From positions 14,595,660-14,659,659 of the forward strand of contig CM030715.1 of the NCBI GenBank assembly GCA_017979445.1: 64,000 nucleotides of DNA. Direction: 5' to 3'. The stretch comes from Akebia trifoliata. Its lineage: Eukaryota; Streptophyta; Magnoliopsida; Ranunculales; Lardizabalaceae. The notes below the pieces were generated by a model. It saw nothing but the letters and a program-made list of their open reading frames with translations. It made no database searches and was not told the origin of the DNA. Of this stretch, positions 47,332 to 59,527 are shown piece by piece; the first letter of the stretch is position 1; every line of letters starts with the position of its first letter. A program made the translations under genes and the position numbers.

Positions 47332-50300
47332 TAAAATAACGTGCTGTCAACAACAGCAACACCTTTAAAAGAAAAATAGTTGGTATGTGATTAGCAAAAG
47401 ATTGTTTTTATTTTTTTTCATCTTCTTCTCCACCTATGAAAAAGAAAAGTTCAACGAGAATAATGCCCCATTCCTCTCTCTTTCTCTCTATCTTTTTCAA
47501 CAAAAAATTAAAGAAATAAAAAAATATATTTTTAAAGAAAAAGCAGAGACATAAAGTTCCAATCGATCAAACATGGTTTCAGGTTCGAAATCAAAGAAGA
47601 TTCAAACAATTATTCGTTGCTTTCAAGTGTTTAACTATCATAAAACAATCAGTTTACTTATCTGTTATGACATCATTACTGTTGATTGGGTTGCTGATCT
47701 CGATGGCCCATTAGTTCCAAGATCTAGATCTGCTTACATTCTTGAAGTTGAAAGAAGGATTAGGGAACTAACCTCTCTCGTATAAAAGAAGTTCAACTTT
47801 CTTGAGAATAGTGTGGAGCTTTATGTGGAGAAACCCTCACCACCATCTCCATTCCTTGAGAAGCCGACATCATTCGACAGTGGAAGTCAAAGCTATGCCA
47901 TGCCTGTCATCATTGTTCCTCCCATCTGAAGGAGAGAGAGGAAATAAAAATTAAGTAGAAGCCATGTCTCACATCTTTTTCATCATTTTCCTCACGGCTG
48001 CGACATTTCGGATCTTTCCCTCTCAAGTTCTCTCATCTATGCATTCATAATCGTCACTTTTTTTCCCTGCACGACACGAATCATCACGTACAGCGTCTAC
48101 CAAGCATTCTTCGGTCGTCCTGTAAAAGTTGAATCCCCTCGTTAAATCTTTATCGATTTCTCTCTTATGCCTCTTTATAACGGTTCTATGTGCCCCAATT
48201 ATTAGCTTATTTCTTGATTGGGGTGGTTTTATATTCAACAATCAAATCAATTGAATTGAGGCTATGAATCTTAGAGACGAAGTGTGTATTTGGTGAGGGG
48301 AATGAAAGGTGTAGTAGTGTTTCTGATGTTGTTTTATGATGGGCTTATGTCTACTATGTTGCTGAGCAGCATAAGGTTGATACTTTGGGCCCTTTGGACG
48401 AGATTGATGTTGGTGTTTGGGATTCTTTGTCTTTTGTTGCTTATGGAGCCAAAAAGGTATTTTATAAGTATTTAAAAAAAAAAATCATGACATGCTTGTT
48501 GAATTAATATTTTATATGTGTGCTGGCCCACTTTGTCTACTATTAAAATTGATAGTTTTTGACAGGCTTGTTGAATTTTCATCACAGAAACTCATGACCT
48601 TATGAAGTTTGTTATTCAAAAAGCAACTTTATTTGATCCCACATGTTTGAGAAATAAAAAAGAAGGGACTTGGTGGCAGCCCTCTCAGGTGGAGATGTTG
48701 AGAATTTTTTCTTAATTTCTGGGGGAACTATTGCCACACCAATTTTTACATGGAGCATATCACATCATGACATTGATTAATACTTTCTTTGATCGCGAAT
48801 GTATAAATTGGTGTGATGGTAGTATTTTTTGTTTTGAATTGAGTTTTTAGATTTTTGTAACAATTGGTAATAGTTTCCTTAAACAAATTGATTTAAAAAA
48901 AAAGAGTCATCAATTTGCTTCTTTTTAAAAAAGGGGAGTCATCACTTCTTATCTCAACAATTACTATTCTATCCTCAATTCAAATATTTGTCGGACTCGT
49001 GATTTACTTCGGGTCATCCAAAGCGATCCTCGATTGGACCATAATAATAATAATAAAAAGTCTTCGTTCTAGTTCATTTTTTTTAATAAAAAAGTTAGGG
49101 TGAATTTTTAGGTGAGTCACTTAGGTGAACTCATCCTCCATCACGAGAGGAGATAATTGTATGCTACTTATTTGAGTGATTTTTACCATAATGTGTTGCT
49201 ATGATACCTCAATTCTCAATGTAACGAGTCGAGTTGACTCATTTAAAGTTATTGGTTTCATACAATTTATTTATTCTCATATATTCTCTTGATATGATAT
49301 AATGGTGCTCCATGTGATATTTTTCATGTTAGATGATGTTGAATATTATGAGGTGAGTTAACTCAATAAATTCACATTTGAATAGGTCACGTGTTACATT
49401 AGGGTGCATGGTTTCCTTTTGATACCTGATTGATGTGATCATATCCTTGGATATATTGATTGATTGAACCATTGAGTCTAACATGTTGATTGCTTAATTC
49501 TAATTAATTGATTGGCTTTGATTGATTGATTAATTTTAATCTCTTCTGATTAGCATACTATGACTTTTGATAATCTTTTGATATTTGCATTTGTTATGAT
49601 TGTGGCCCATTGATGATCTGATCTGGCCCACGGGCCCATTTATTTGAAAAAGGCCCCGGGCACATCCCACCCTATTTTGCACACACCACTAACACGTTTA
49701 CTACTTTGCACGTTTGCACGTCCCATATAGCCAATGTGGTACTAGTGCGTGGCCCGGTCTCTTCGGAGATACGACGTCATTCATGAAAACCACAACTCCA
49801 GTCACGTACCTTAGGATATATCAAACTGGGGCATCAGTACCGTCGATCAGGTGACTCTGAAAGGTATATCGATGCACCCAGGCTGGAGCGACCTAAGCCT
49901 TTGACCTATTGTAAGCCGCACAGTCACATGTCCCGATTGTCAACGTAGTACTAGTACGTGGTCGGTCCCCTCATGGGATGCTAAACCATTTATAAAAGCT
50001 ACAACCCTAGACTCGTACCTATAGGTATATCAAAGATAATCTAAGTTCATCAATTACACTTCTTGATCAAAACCAGTGCCTAAGTGAGATCCTGCCCCGA
50101 TGTATTACGGTACTAGGGGGATAGACTACGTCTATTCTAGAAGAAGGGTGATTTAAGAGTGCCTTTGCTCAAGCATTGCGCGCCACCTTTCAACTGGGGA
50201 TTAAACTGGCTGCTTTTGACTTCAAAAAAATGAGTTGGAATTTTAGATTATCACCTATATGGTATATCAAACAAAGTCACCACATACCGTTTAATTGAGT

Positions 50301-51166
50301 ACGTTCGAGAGGTATATAGGTGTGCTTGGGCAAGGGTGGTCAGATAAATTGCATTGCACGTAGTAAACCTAGAGTCTAGAAACCTCCCCATAGACCACGA
50401 CTCGAACTTATCGTAGGTGTTCCCAGGTTGTTTATTTAATGGGACCTTGTGAATAATGAATATATGTGAATGATGAGATCATAATGTATGGTTGTCCTCA
50501 AGGATTAAAATTTTTGTTTTACCTGATTAAAATGGGTACACCGACCCAATAAAGAATCCATTTTTTGTAATAATTCATAATGACCTAGTCCATCTCGATC
50601 CAACAATCTTGATGAGTCGGGCCGTTTAAATCAAAATGGAAATCAAATTCTTTTCTAAATTCGGGTTTCAACCCATTCTCAAAGAAGAAAAATGGTTTAC
50701 AAAAGGAAAGTATTTTCCGGAAGAAGATTATTTTTAAAAAAAAAAAAATTTCCAAAAGAAAAGAAAATGAAGGAAAAAGACTTACAAAATATCTATTTTT
50801 TCAAGGAAAAATATTTTTTTACAAAAAGTCTATTTTTTTCATGGACCTTGGAAAATTACCAAAAAATATTACAAAAAATAATCAGATTTGTGAAATTTTT
50901 TATAAAAATATTATTTTCCAATAATTTTCGAGAGTGCAATAAAATTATTTTCCTTCTGAATAATCATTGAATGGATGAATTGTTTAATGGATTGGTGCAT
51001 AGATTTAATAAAATCTTAGGATTTATTAAAATGTTATCAAGGGGGTAACATTGAAATTCACTTTTGGTGGGGTTATCATTGTACCTAAGCTCAATCGTCA
51101 TCGTCTAACTAGGGTTGTAAATCCGATCAGTTAGAACAAACGTCAATATCAAGTCAATAGTCAAAA
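46585..51166 (+). other. Leader of element Z
   Basis: No supported gene; short frames at 47573-47785 and 48284-48475 have no motif. A TA microsatellite lies at 47301-47329. Conserved with copies 1 and 2 at 49620-50480. Module 1 hairpin TCTC-TTCG-GAGA is at 49758-49769; module 2 palindrome GTACTAGTAC is at 49948-49957 and TCCC-CTCAT-GGGA at 49966-49978. ORF1 should lie near 50940 but has been removed. Confidence 0.65.
47301..47329. repeat. (TA)n microsatellite
   Basis: About 14 uninterrupted TA units in the leader of element Z. Confidence 0.95.
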
Positions 51167-52570
51167 ATGGCCTCAAAATTTCTCAACATCGCCCAGTTGT
51201 TCCCTAAAGATCGTAGTGCCTCAGTCTTATTGGTTGTAAGCAATATCTCGAGTCCGCAGTCCGTAATCAAGCTCATTGTGGGTACTTGTCTTGAGTCTTC
51301 ATAAGCTATTGGGTTAGCTCGAGTGTCCAATTTCTGTTCATCAATTTAGTAAGATCATATTTTATTTAGATCGAGTCCACTCATTTTCCGTTGAGTTGGG
51401 TTAGAGGTGACTGTCGTCCCATTTGAATTTGATTGGGTAAATAAATTTTTGAATACCTCGAGCGCGTTAACGGGTTAACTAATAATCTAGCTTCAAGGAT
51501 AGATTTCCTTCCTAAATTAGAAGATAATGGTTGGGCTCAACCTTTAATCGAAAAAGCAAAGGTCATTGACCTCAGAACAAAAAATCCCAAGAAATTCAAA
51601 TAGAAACCATCCTATCCCTAGAGGAACATGAGGGGATAATAAATTTACTCAGAAATTTCGAAAGACTGGTTCGCGTGGTCTTATGAGGATATGTTAGGCA
51701 CAAGCTTAGGTGTTGTTTAACATGGAATAGATACTCGTCTATATCGATGGAACAAAGAAGATGTTAGAAAATATATTAGCATTATCCTCACTGCAGCTCG
51801 AGTTGCAAAGTTCATATTATCAGCCGATATGGGGGTACTTTTTGAGATAATCTCTGATAATGGTTATTACTCTGTGTTAAGAGTTCAAGATCCGGCATCA
51901 TCTCCCTACCATTCTCAGATTAATGGAGCGGTTGAAGTAAGTAACCAATAAGAATCTCAACACAATCATCGTGAAAATGTGCTAATTGCACCGAAATTGG
52001 TCAGAGAAGCTATCATTCACACTTTGGGTGTATCATACTTCAATACAGTTTTTCATATGGAAGTAATCTTACTAGTTGAAATGGAAATCCCGTATCTCAA
52101 AGACTTGATGGAAAGTCAATTGTTAAAAGCAGACTAGGTCCGTTATGGGTACGAAGAACTAAACTTAATTGAAGAAAAACAACTTAGAGTTCTGTACCAC
52201 GTGCAAACATATCAAAGAAAAGTCAACGTTTGACAAGAAAGTCAAAGTTTGTCACCTACAAGTCAGGGATTTAACCATCAAACCTCACAAAAAAATTGAG
52301 TACCCCTCATCGACCATAGGAGGAAGTCTAAACCTAAATGGAGAGATTCATTCATCAGTAAAAGAAACACTACCTTGGAAAGCCATCAAACTTCAAAATT
52401 GAGCACCCATCCTCGACTATAGGAAGAAGTCTGAACCCAATTGGAGAGATTAATTCATTAAGAAAATACTATCTGGAAAAGCCGTCAGATTTCAAGATCA
52501 TGATGGAATCAAACTATCAGAACCAACCAATCTTGACCAGATCAAGCGGTACTACATTTAAGGAGGCCAC
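51167..52570 (+). pseudogene. gag start plus pol remnants of element Z
   Basis: ATGGCCTCAAAA at 51167 matches the gag start of copy 1 but homology fades within about 70 bp. From about 51535 a pre-RT piece appears (KVIDLRTKNPKKF, DWFAWSYEDMLG near 51663). By about 51780 the sequence is integrase: ISDNG at about 51857, SSPYHSQINGAVE near 51900-51940, and the C-terminal segment VEMEIPYLKDLMESQLL and ELNLIEEKQLRVL at about 52080-52190. RT and RNase H, which belong between these, are missing. Several stops and frame changes are present. Confidence 0.7.
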
Positions 52571-52819
52571 CTTCCGCCGAATCAATTTCCTGTTACCCAG
52601 TTTAATATCTCATTTCTTAGTCCTTTGCAGCCTTTTTTGAAAAAAAAAACAAGTTGTTTTCTTTCTCAGCTTGATCACCCAACCTAGGGGAGGAAAAATT
52701 TGAACTATGTTTTAGTCTGATCCTAAAAATCTGGGGTACATAGGCAACTTGAGAAGTTACTTCAGGCCTGACTATATCAAAATAAATATATATATATTTT
52801 CCTACATGAAAAAATAAAT

Positions 52820-53280
52820 ATGTTGTCAAATGGGGAAGAAAGTTCAAAGAAAAAGAAAAAATGCCACACAAGGGTCATTTGGATTTTTGAGCCTCAAAAT
52901 TCCTTCCTTTTTATACCCAGTCCTAAGCTTACCCATGAAAGTCCTCCTGAGTACAGTGCGGAAAAGTTAAGGAAGGTAGTAAAGCATGATCAGACAGTAA
53001 CTCTAAAAGTTCAGAAGGGAAGAAAAAAAATGAATGAAGCCTATTAAGTTGAAAATCCGAAAAGGGCGACTTAAGTAAAAAATTAAGGCAAGCTCGCAAG
53101 GTTGAAAAATCTGAAAGGACGACTTTGGCAACAATTAGAGTAAGGAAAAAAGAAAAAAAAGCCTGCTAGATTAAAAATCTGAAAAGGTGATCTAGGCAAA
53201 AGCTAGAGTAAGCTTGCTAGATCGAACACCTGAAAAGGCAATCTAGGAAAAAGTTATAGCAACAAAGAAAAATAGAAAAA
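52820..53280 (+). pseudogene. 3' end of pol of element Z with short tandem units
   Basis: YSAEKLRKVVKHDQTVTLKV then GRKKMNEAY and about three imperfect 60-bp units containing GGTTGAAAAATCTGAAAGGA-like sequence. This arrangement is typical, in my recollection, of the region after integrase in Tat-lineage elements. No intact frame. Confidence 0.5.
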
Positions 53281-53486
53281 ATCTCAGGAGGTTCGAGCCG
53301 AGACATTTGAAGTCCGAATAATCAAGTTCAATACATAGCTTAAACTAGGCAAAGACTCAGAACCCATAAGTATCTTGTCCACGATTGATCTGAAAATTTT
53401 TGCTTCCCCAAGTGAATCAAGGGGGAGAAGGGTGAATTCCATGATGAGTCTCAAAAGGAAATATTTTGCTCTCTTAAGCCTGACTC

Positions 53487-55093
53487 TGAAAGCGCCCTCG
53501 ATCCACGGGGTGCGCGGATCCGCTTTTGACCTTTGAGGTTTGGGAGTCGTCACCTAGTTATTACGGTCTAAGAACCAAATATAGACTCTAAACGGATAAA
53601 TCAACTAATCTACTACAAAAATATGGGTCCGGGGATCACGTTACGGGGTTGGAAGGTGTTAGGCACCAACCCCGCCCGGCCAATGCCGGTCTCTACTTAT
53701 CCCAAATAAAATTACATTACTAACAAAAAGACCTAGATAAAAAAAAAATTTTTACCTTCGAACGCAACGATTATGTTTCCTCAGATCTAAAAAAACCTCT
53801 CATTGTATAGTACTCCTCGCTTTGTTCTGTCTCCGGATCTGATTTCTGATCTCCGAGGCATGGTATCTCTTTCTTAGATCTGGATTCTTCGAATTTGTTT
53901 ACTGATTTCTGGGTGTTTTTGAAGGGCTTCTAGGTGTTTTTCAAGCTAAAATCGAAGTATGGATGTTAGGTAAGGAGTTGGGACTTCAAAATTAGGGTTT
54001 TTTGGAGGCTAGGAAAGCTTTTTGACCTACTTCTCTTAGGATTTTTTCTTGGATACGAAAATAGGGTGTGGAGGCTCCTATTTATAAAGTTTTTTAGAAG
54101 AATTAGGGTTTGATTGGGATTTCTTTTTGAGTTTTAATTAGGGTTTTAACTTTAGTCTTATGAGATTGACTTAATCTTTAGGGTTTTAATTTAGGGTTTT
54201 GACTTTAGTCTTATGAGATTGACTTGATTAGTTTAGATTAGGATTTTGACTTTAGTCTTATGAGATTGACTTGATTACTTTGACTTTAGTCTTTCTTGGT
54301 TGACTTTTAATATCTTGACTTTAGTCTTACTTGATTGACTTTAATTTTTGGAGAACCCCCTTTTATTATATCTTTAATTCTTTGAACCCCTAGATGGAGG
54401 GGTCCTTGAATAAATATCCTGGCAACCATCAACAATTTTGCCTGAAAGCTTGATTGATCAATTTTTTGGTTAAAATTTTTAAATTAATTTTATTAATGTT
54501 TCACTTTACATTATTTCATATTTTATTTATTAATTTCAAAATTTTTAATTATTAAAATTATAAAATTACTGTTTTGCCCCTGAAGAGAACGTTTACATTT
54601 CAAGTCGATTTTCAATGTTCTAGGATGTTTTGGAATCGATTTTTCATAAGGAATTCAATGGGAATGTTCATTTATGAAGTTTTTTGTGTGAAATGGTCAT
54701 AAACTTTATGAGGGGCATTTTCGTAATTTTATCAAATTCTGTGAAAATTGGCGAAATGATTTATTTGTATTTGAAAGGGTTTTCCTAAGCATAATGTGGG
54801 CTCTAGGGATGTTTTGAGGTTAGGGTTATTTTAGTAATTTGATCATTTTTTAGTGATTTTTATCGTAAAGCTTCTTTTTGTCTGCAAGATGATGATTTCT
54901 ATGTTTCTGGGGTTATATTTTCCTATCGTATCGCGGTTTCTACAGTTTTATCAGTTCGAGATACCTCATCCGAATTTCTGAAATATATCTGATAACAAAA
55001 TAAAGCATTGGAATAAACATCCATTATTGGAAATCGTTGCGATCGGGGTGATGAGTTGATTAATCAGGTAAGTGCAAAAATGGGGTGTCTATA
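53487..55093 (-). repeat. 3' LTR of inverted Ogre-like element X
   Basis: TGAAAGCGCCC...GGGGTGTCTATA on the plus strand, about 1607 bp, minus orientation. Hairpin 53644-53674 is perfect; the TATA box is at 54079-54086. Flanking 5-mers GACTC and GATGT do not match, and the sequence at 55094 on is a polypurine tract, so this is the 3' LTR of a minus-strand element rather than a solo LTR. Confidence 0.82.
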
Positions 55094-55125
55094 GATGTTC
55101 CTCTTTGGCAGAGGGTTGAAGCAAT
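55094..55125 (-). other. Polypurine tract of element X
   Basis: On the minus strand CCTCTGCCAAAGAGGAACATC runs directly into TATAGACACCCC. Similar to the PPT of family Y (GCAAAGAAGGGCAGC). Confidence 0.6.
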
Positions 55126-55437
55126 CTAGATAGCAAATCTATTTTGATAGATAGTGCGATATCCGAATGCCAATGCTAGTGACAGTTCATTTTGCAGCTT
55201 GATTTAGCAATTCATCGAGATGTTCAGATCCTTGAGCGTAAAACTCTTCCCGAATTAAAAGGTTGTCAGGTCATCGAGAGAGAACTCTCACTAACAGTGT
55301 TAGATCCTTGAATTTTTTTAAAAACTTCTCCTTAACTAAAGTAACAACTGTGCAAGTGAGTGGACTTAAAATCTGAGATAATTTTCAAAGAGTTTAAGTT
55401 GGAATTGAGTCAAATTTGAGCATAAAGTGAATATAAA

Positions 55438-56714
55438 CTGAGCATAATTTCGGGAAACCCTCGACGGTATCTGAGCATAGTTTCGAGATTATCCTCGGCG
55501 GCATCTGAGCAAGTTCCGAGAAAACCCTCGGCAGCATCTGAGCACCCTTGGCGACATCTGAACATAATTCTGAGAAAACCCTCGACGGTAACTGAGCATA
55601 ATTTCGAGAAAACCCTCGATGATATCTGAGCATAGTTCCGAGAAAATCCTCGACGGTAACTGAGCATAGTTTCGAGAAAACCTTTGGCGATAACTGAGCA
55701 TAGTTTTGAGAAAACCCTTGACGACATCTGAGCATAATTCTGAGAAAGCCCTCGGCGGCATCTGAGCATAATTTTGAGAAACCATTCTGCGGTATCTAAG
55801 CATAGTTCCGAGAAAGCCCTCGGCAGCAACTGAGCATAATTTCGAGAAAACCATCGACGGTAACTGAGCATAATTCCAAGAAAACCATCGACGGCATCTG
55901 AGCATAATTCCGAGAAAATCCTCGGCGATAACTGAGCATAATTCTGAGAAAGCCCTCAGCGACAACTGACCATAATTCTGAGAAAACCCTCGGTGGCATC
56001 TGAGCATAATTCTAAGAAAGCCCTCGACGGCATCTGAGCATAATTTCGAGAAAGCCCTCGGCGGTAATTGAGCATAATTTTGAGAAAGCCCTCGACGGCA
56101 ACTGAGCATAATTCCTAGAAAATCCTCGACGGCATCTGAACATAATTCCGAGAAAGCCCTCGATGGCATCTGAGCATAATTTCGAAAAAGCCCTCGACGA
56201 CATCTTAGCAGAATTCTGAGAAACCCTCGTGGTATCTGAGCATAATTCCGAGAAAGCCCTCGATGGCAACTGAGCATAATTTCGAGAAAACCCTCGGTGG
56301 TAACTGAGCATAGTTTCGAGAAAACCCTCGACAGCATCTGAGCATAATTTCGAGAAAATTCTCGACGGTAACTGAGCATAGTTCCGAGAAAACCCTCGGC
56401 GGCATCTGAGCATAATTTCGAGAAAGCCATCTGCGACAACTGAGCATAGTTCTGAGAAAGCCCTCGATCGTAACTGAGCATAATTCCGAGAAAGCTCTCG
56501 ACGGCATCTGAGAATAATTCAGAGAAAACCCTCGGCGGCGTCTGAGCATAGTTCCGAGAAAACCCTCGATGGTAACTAAGCATAATTCTGAGAAAACCCT
56601 CGACGGTAACTGAGCATAATTCCGAGAAAACCCTCAGTGGTAACTGAGCATAGTTCCGAGAAAACCCTATGCAGCATCTGAGCATAATTCTGAGAAAGCC
56701 CTCGGCGGCATCTG
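55438..56714 (-). repeat. 34-bp tandem repeat array in the 3' UTR of element X
   Basis: About 37 head-to-tail units of 34 bp, plus-strand unit CTGAGCATAATTCYGAGAAA then ACCCTCGACGGYAW. Two unit endings (GGTAA and GGCAT) are interspersed; one unit near 55542 is shortened to about 20 bp. Because 34 is not a multiple of 3 and the unit lacks stops on the minus strand, a 398-codon frame with 34-residue periodicity spans it; this is not a protein gene. It starts about 340 bp internal to the polypurine tract. Confidence 0.93.
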
Positions 56715-57060
56715 GTTGGATAAAACTGAGAATGAAGGAATAAATCTGGGAAAGAACGATTGAAAATGAATCTGAAAAAGAGTGATTGAATCTGGGAATG
56801 AAAAGATCTGGGAAAGAATGAATGCCCTATCTCCTATTCTAGGTGAAAGGGTTATGAGTTAATCTCTAGGCAAAACCAAATATGAGATCCAAAGTGCTTT
56901 TGTTTGAACCTCAAGATTTTATCCAAAAGTTTTATGAATTTTTAACCTGAATTTTTATTTCTTTTGAACCTCAAAGGTTTTTCGAAAAACTGTTATCAAG
57001 AGGGTAACCTTAAGTTTGGGGTTCCCATTATCTTTTAGGATTAACATTGCTTAAAAACAA
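56715..57060. other. Non-coding junction between elements X and Y
   Basis: Short repeats of GAATCTGGGAAAGAA type at 56740-56820, then a stretch near 56990 (CTGTTATCAAGAGGGTAACC) resembling the pre-gag sequence at 9976 in plus orientation. No gene; the boundary of the family Y LTR lies near the right end. Confidence 0.45.
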
Positions 57061-59116
57061 AAGGTAAGTGGCTCGATTGGAGAAAAGGGAAGGTGTTAGG
57101 CACCCTTTTTTCTCCGTCAAGTGACGGTAACCTCTACGCAACTCGATCATTTTGATTTTGAAAAACAAGATGAAAATAAAGTGCCACGTGTGTGCATTTT
57201 GTACCCTAGATAGGGATTCACTTTTGGCTTGATCATAGGGTCATTTCATTGATGGAAATGGCCCTTTGAGACCTTTAGCCTTGGGGTCCACTCATTTAAA
57301 AAAAGGGAAAAAAAATAAAAGAGAAGAATGGGATATTAGATGAGGGAAGAGGAGAGGGTAGAGATAGAGAGGGGGGGTTGCACTTTGAACCCACCTTATA
57401 CTCTTGATCTTCTTTTCTTCTTCTTCTTCTTTTAACTTTTATATCTTCTTGAGTCCTTATGGAATGTGAGTGAGTTATTGTGAGAGTAGGAGAGTCGAAA
57501 AGAGATGAGTAAGGAAGTATTTATAGATGTTTGGAGGAGGTTTAGGGGTATAATGGGGTGAAAAGTTGAGAGAATAGAGAATGGCATGGGTATTTTGAAT
57601 GAAAGGTGTGAAATTAAAAATAGAATGGAGGGTAAATGTGTAATGAGTGAAAATGGGTGAGGTTTAAATCCAAATGGGTTGGATCCTACCCAAATCCATT
57701 TGGGTAAAGTGTTTGGTGGGATGAGATGAGTGATGGTTGATGGGAGAGTAGGGGTGTAAAAGGGTTGTTTAGTGAAGGAGTGTTAGGTTGGTTGATGAGG
57801 TGAGGTGTGTAGATTTTGGAGAATAGGTTGTGTAAGAGGTTGTTAAATTGATTTTTGGGAGGAGAGAGGGGATGATGCCATGTGGCATTTATGATGAGAG
57901 GATGAGGTGATGAGATTGGTTAATTGGTTGATGGTGGTTGTTTGATTAGAGAGAAGGGTGTGGGTTAGTTGGTTGATGATGAGGGAGGTATGGGTTGAGG
58001 TGATTTTGTGGGAGTGTTTTAAGAAAAATGATGGGTGTAGATATGGGTTGTGATGTGGGTGGTTGTTGATGTTAGAGAGTGATGGTGTATTAGGGTATGT
58101 TGAGTATGGGTTGTGATGTTGGTAGTTAGAGAATGAGGATAGGTTAGGTTAGGGTAGGGTATGGATTGAGGTGATTTAGGAGAGAGGTGAGGTGGGTTAG
58201 ATGAGTTGTTTAGAGAATGGTGATGGGGGTAGGTGATTAGATAAGGGAGGTGAAGGGTGGTGATGACATGTGTCATCTTTTGATGTAGAGAGGGTGATTG
58301 GTTGATGTGGGTAAGGGTTGATAGGTTAGGGTTGTGGGTTGGATAATGAATTGGGTATGGTTAATGTTTTGTGGATTTTGATAGATGGGCTTGGGCTTTT
58401 AGAGGGTTGTAGGTTATTTTAATTTGGATTGGGGTTGATTTGAATGGGATTTTTGAAGGTGGGTTTGTTTTATAGTTTAGGTAACATAGGATTGATTTCG
58501 GGTTGGGGTTAAAGGTTGGAAAATGGGTTTAGGAACGAGCTAAGGGTTTATGGGCCTTGAATTGTCTAGTGTGTTTGGGGTTTCGGAGATGGGGTGGTGA
58601 AGGTAGATGAAGGGTAGGTATCCCAAGTCTCACTTTTTTATTTTATCTATTTTTTTAGGATTTTGTACTTTATTGATTTGATCAAAAGTGCCGCGTGTTG
58701 GCGAATCGGGCTTTTTGGGCCCGTTCGAAGGATTTAATCAATTTTTTTGGATGTAAGCGTGGAGCGGTGATGTTGAACACATGTGGGATGGGTCACAACC
58801 CTTCTTGTGGGTCCCTTAAACCATTGGGTGGCCTTAGGGACCTCGGTTCAATCCAAAATGTCATTTTTGGCATTTTGGGCCTTAGAGGCCCGTTGTCCAT
58901 TTTGTTGGAAAATCGGGTATTTTGAATGGAACAAAGTAGATGGGAGCATGTCGAATCTTTTTGGGTGGACCTACTAACCCATTGAGGGGTGTTAGAGGCT
59001 TTGATTCTAGCGAAAATGATGATTCGGGCCTTCGAGGCCCATTGGCCATAATTGTTGAAAAATTACTGTTTTTGGGCCTTTTCGAGTGAGGGCCAGTTCA
59101 AATTGGGGTGTCTACA
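57061..59116 (-). repeat. LTR of family Y, copy 2 (long form)
   Basis: Minus strand TGTAGACACCCCAATTTG from 59116. Matches copy 1 (887-1586) at both ends: the TCTAACACC-CTCAATGGGTTA block near 58975 and the hairpin at 57079-57115. In between it carries about 1.3 kb of strongly strand-asymmetric sequence (57340-58620), G/T-rich and nearly C-free on the plus strand, absent from copy 1. The 85-codon frame at 58019-58276 is an artefact of that composition. The outer boundary near 57061 is approximate. Confidence 0.75.
57079..57115 (-). promoter_or_regulatory. Conserved LTR hairpin of family Y copy 2
   Basis: GGAGAAAAGGG (57079-57089), loop complement AAGGTGTTAGGCA, then CCCTTTTTTCTCC (57103-57115), two extra T on one arm. 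Same stem as 1420-1454. Confidence 0.55.
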
Positions 59117-59131
59117 GCTGCCCTTCTTTGC
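59117..59131 (-). other. Polypurine tract of family Y copy 2
   Basis: GCAAAGAAGGGCAGC on the minus strand, immediately before the LTR start. Confidence 0.7.
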
Positions 59132-59527
59132 AGGAATTGCGTGTAAAGAACTGTAAAGAATAGACTAAACCTCTATTTGTACGGGCCAGCTGAAATTTTG
59201 TAAAACAAGACTTCGAATTACCGGTTGAATTGATAATTTTTGTAAAAAAAATGGTTACTCAAGCGCGGGGTCTGACAGAGTTACCTTATTAATTCCTTGG
59301 TCTCGATGGCGCGGAGCTCGTGTAAGACCTCGAATTTGGTGACGATTTAGTGATTTTTGAAATTTGGGTATTCCTTAGTCGTGTTTTAACAAATCGAAAT
59401 TGAGTGCGACTCGAAAGGATTTTAGAATTTTTTGATTTTTTTTTGTTTTTGTTTTTGTTTTTTTTGTTTTTTTGTTTTTTTGTTTTTTTGATCTTTTTGT
59501 TTTTATTTTATTTTTGATTTTTGACTG

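Larger units (their letters stand above)
44727..53486 (+). mobile_element. Non-autonomous Ogre-like element Z (5' part, no 3' LTR)
   Basis: 5' LTR, intact PBS and leader with both hairpin modules, but ORF1 absent (the leader passes directly to the pre-gag region near 50940-51160), gag reduced to its first codons, and pol reduced to a pre-RT piece joined to integrase. At 53487 an inverted LTR of another element begins. Its own 3' LTR and TSD are not present, so how it ended is unknown. Confidence 0.72.

Noticed and set aside
44727..55093. LTRs at 44727 and 53487 as the two LTRs of one element
   Set aside because: They are in opposite orientation, and the right one is followed by its own polypurine tract.
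53487..55093. Solo LTR
   Set aside because: No matching TSD, and a polypurine tract adjoins the U3 end, as expected for a 3' LTR.
55489..56685. 398-codon minus-strand open frame
   Set aside because: It is the translation of the 34-bp tandem array; a unit length not divisible by 3 gives a 34-residue protein period and stop-free frames by chance.
55438..56714. CRISPR-like array
   Set aside because: Units are contiguous without spacers, in a plant retrotransposon 3' UTR.
58019..58276. Thr/His/Pro-rich minus-strand frame
   Set aside because: Artefact of a G/T-rich strand with little C; no domain or conservation.
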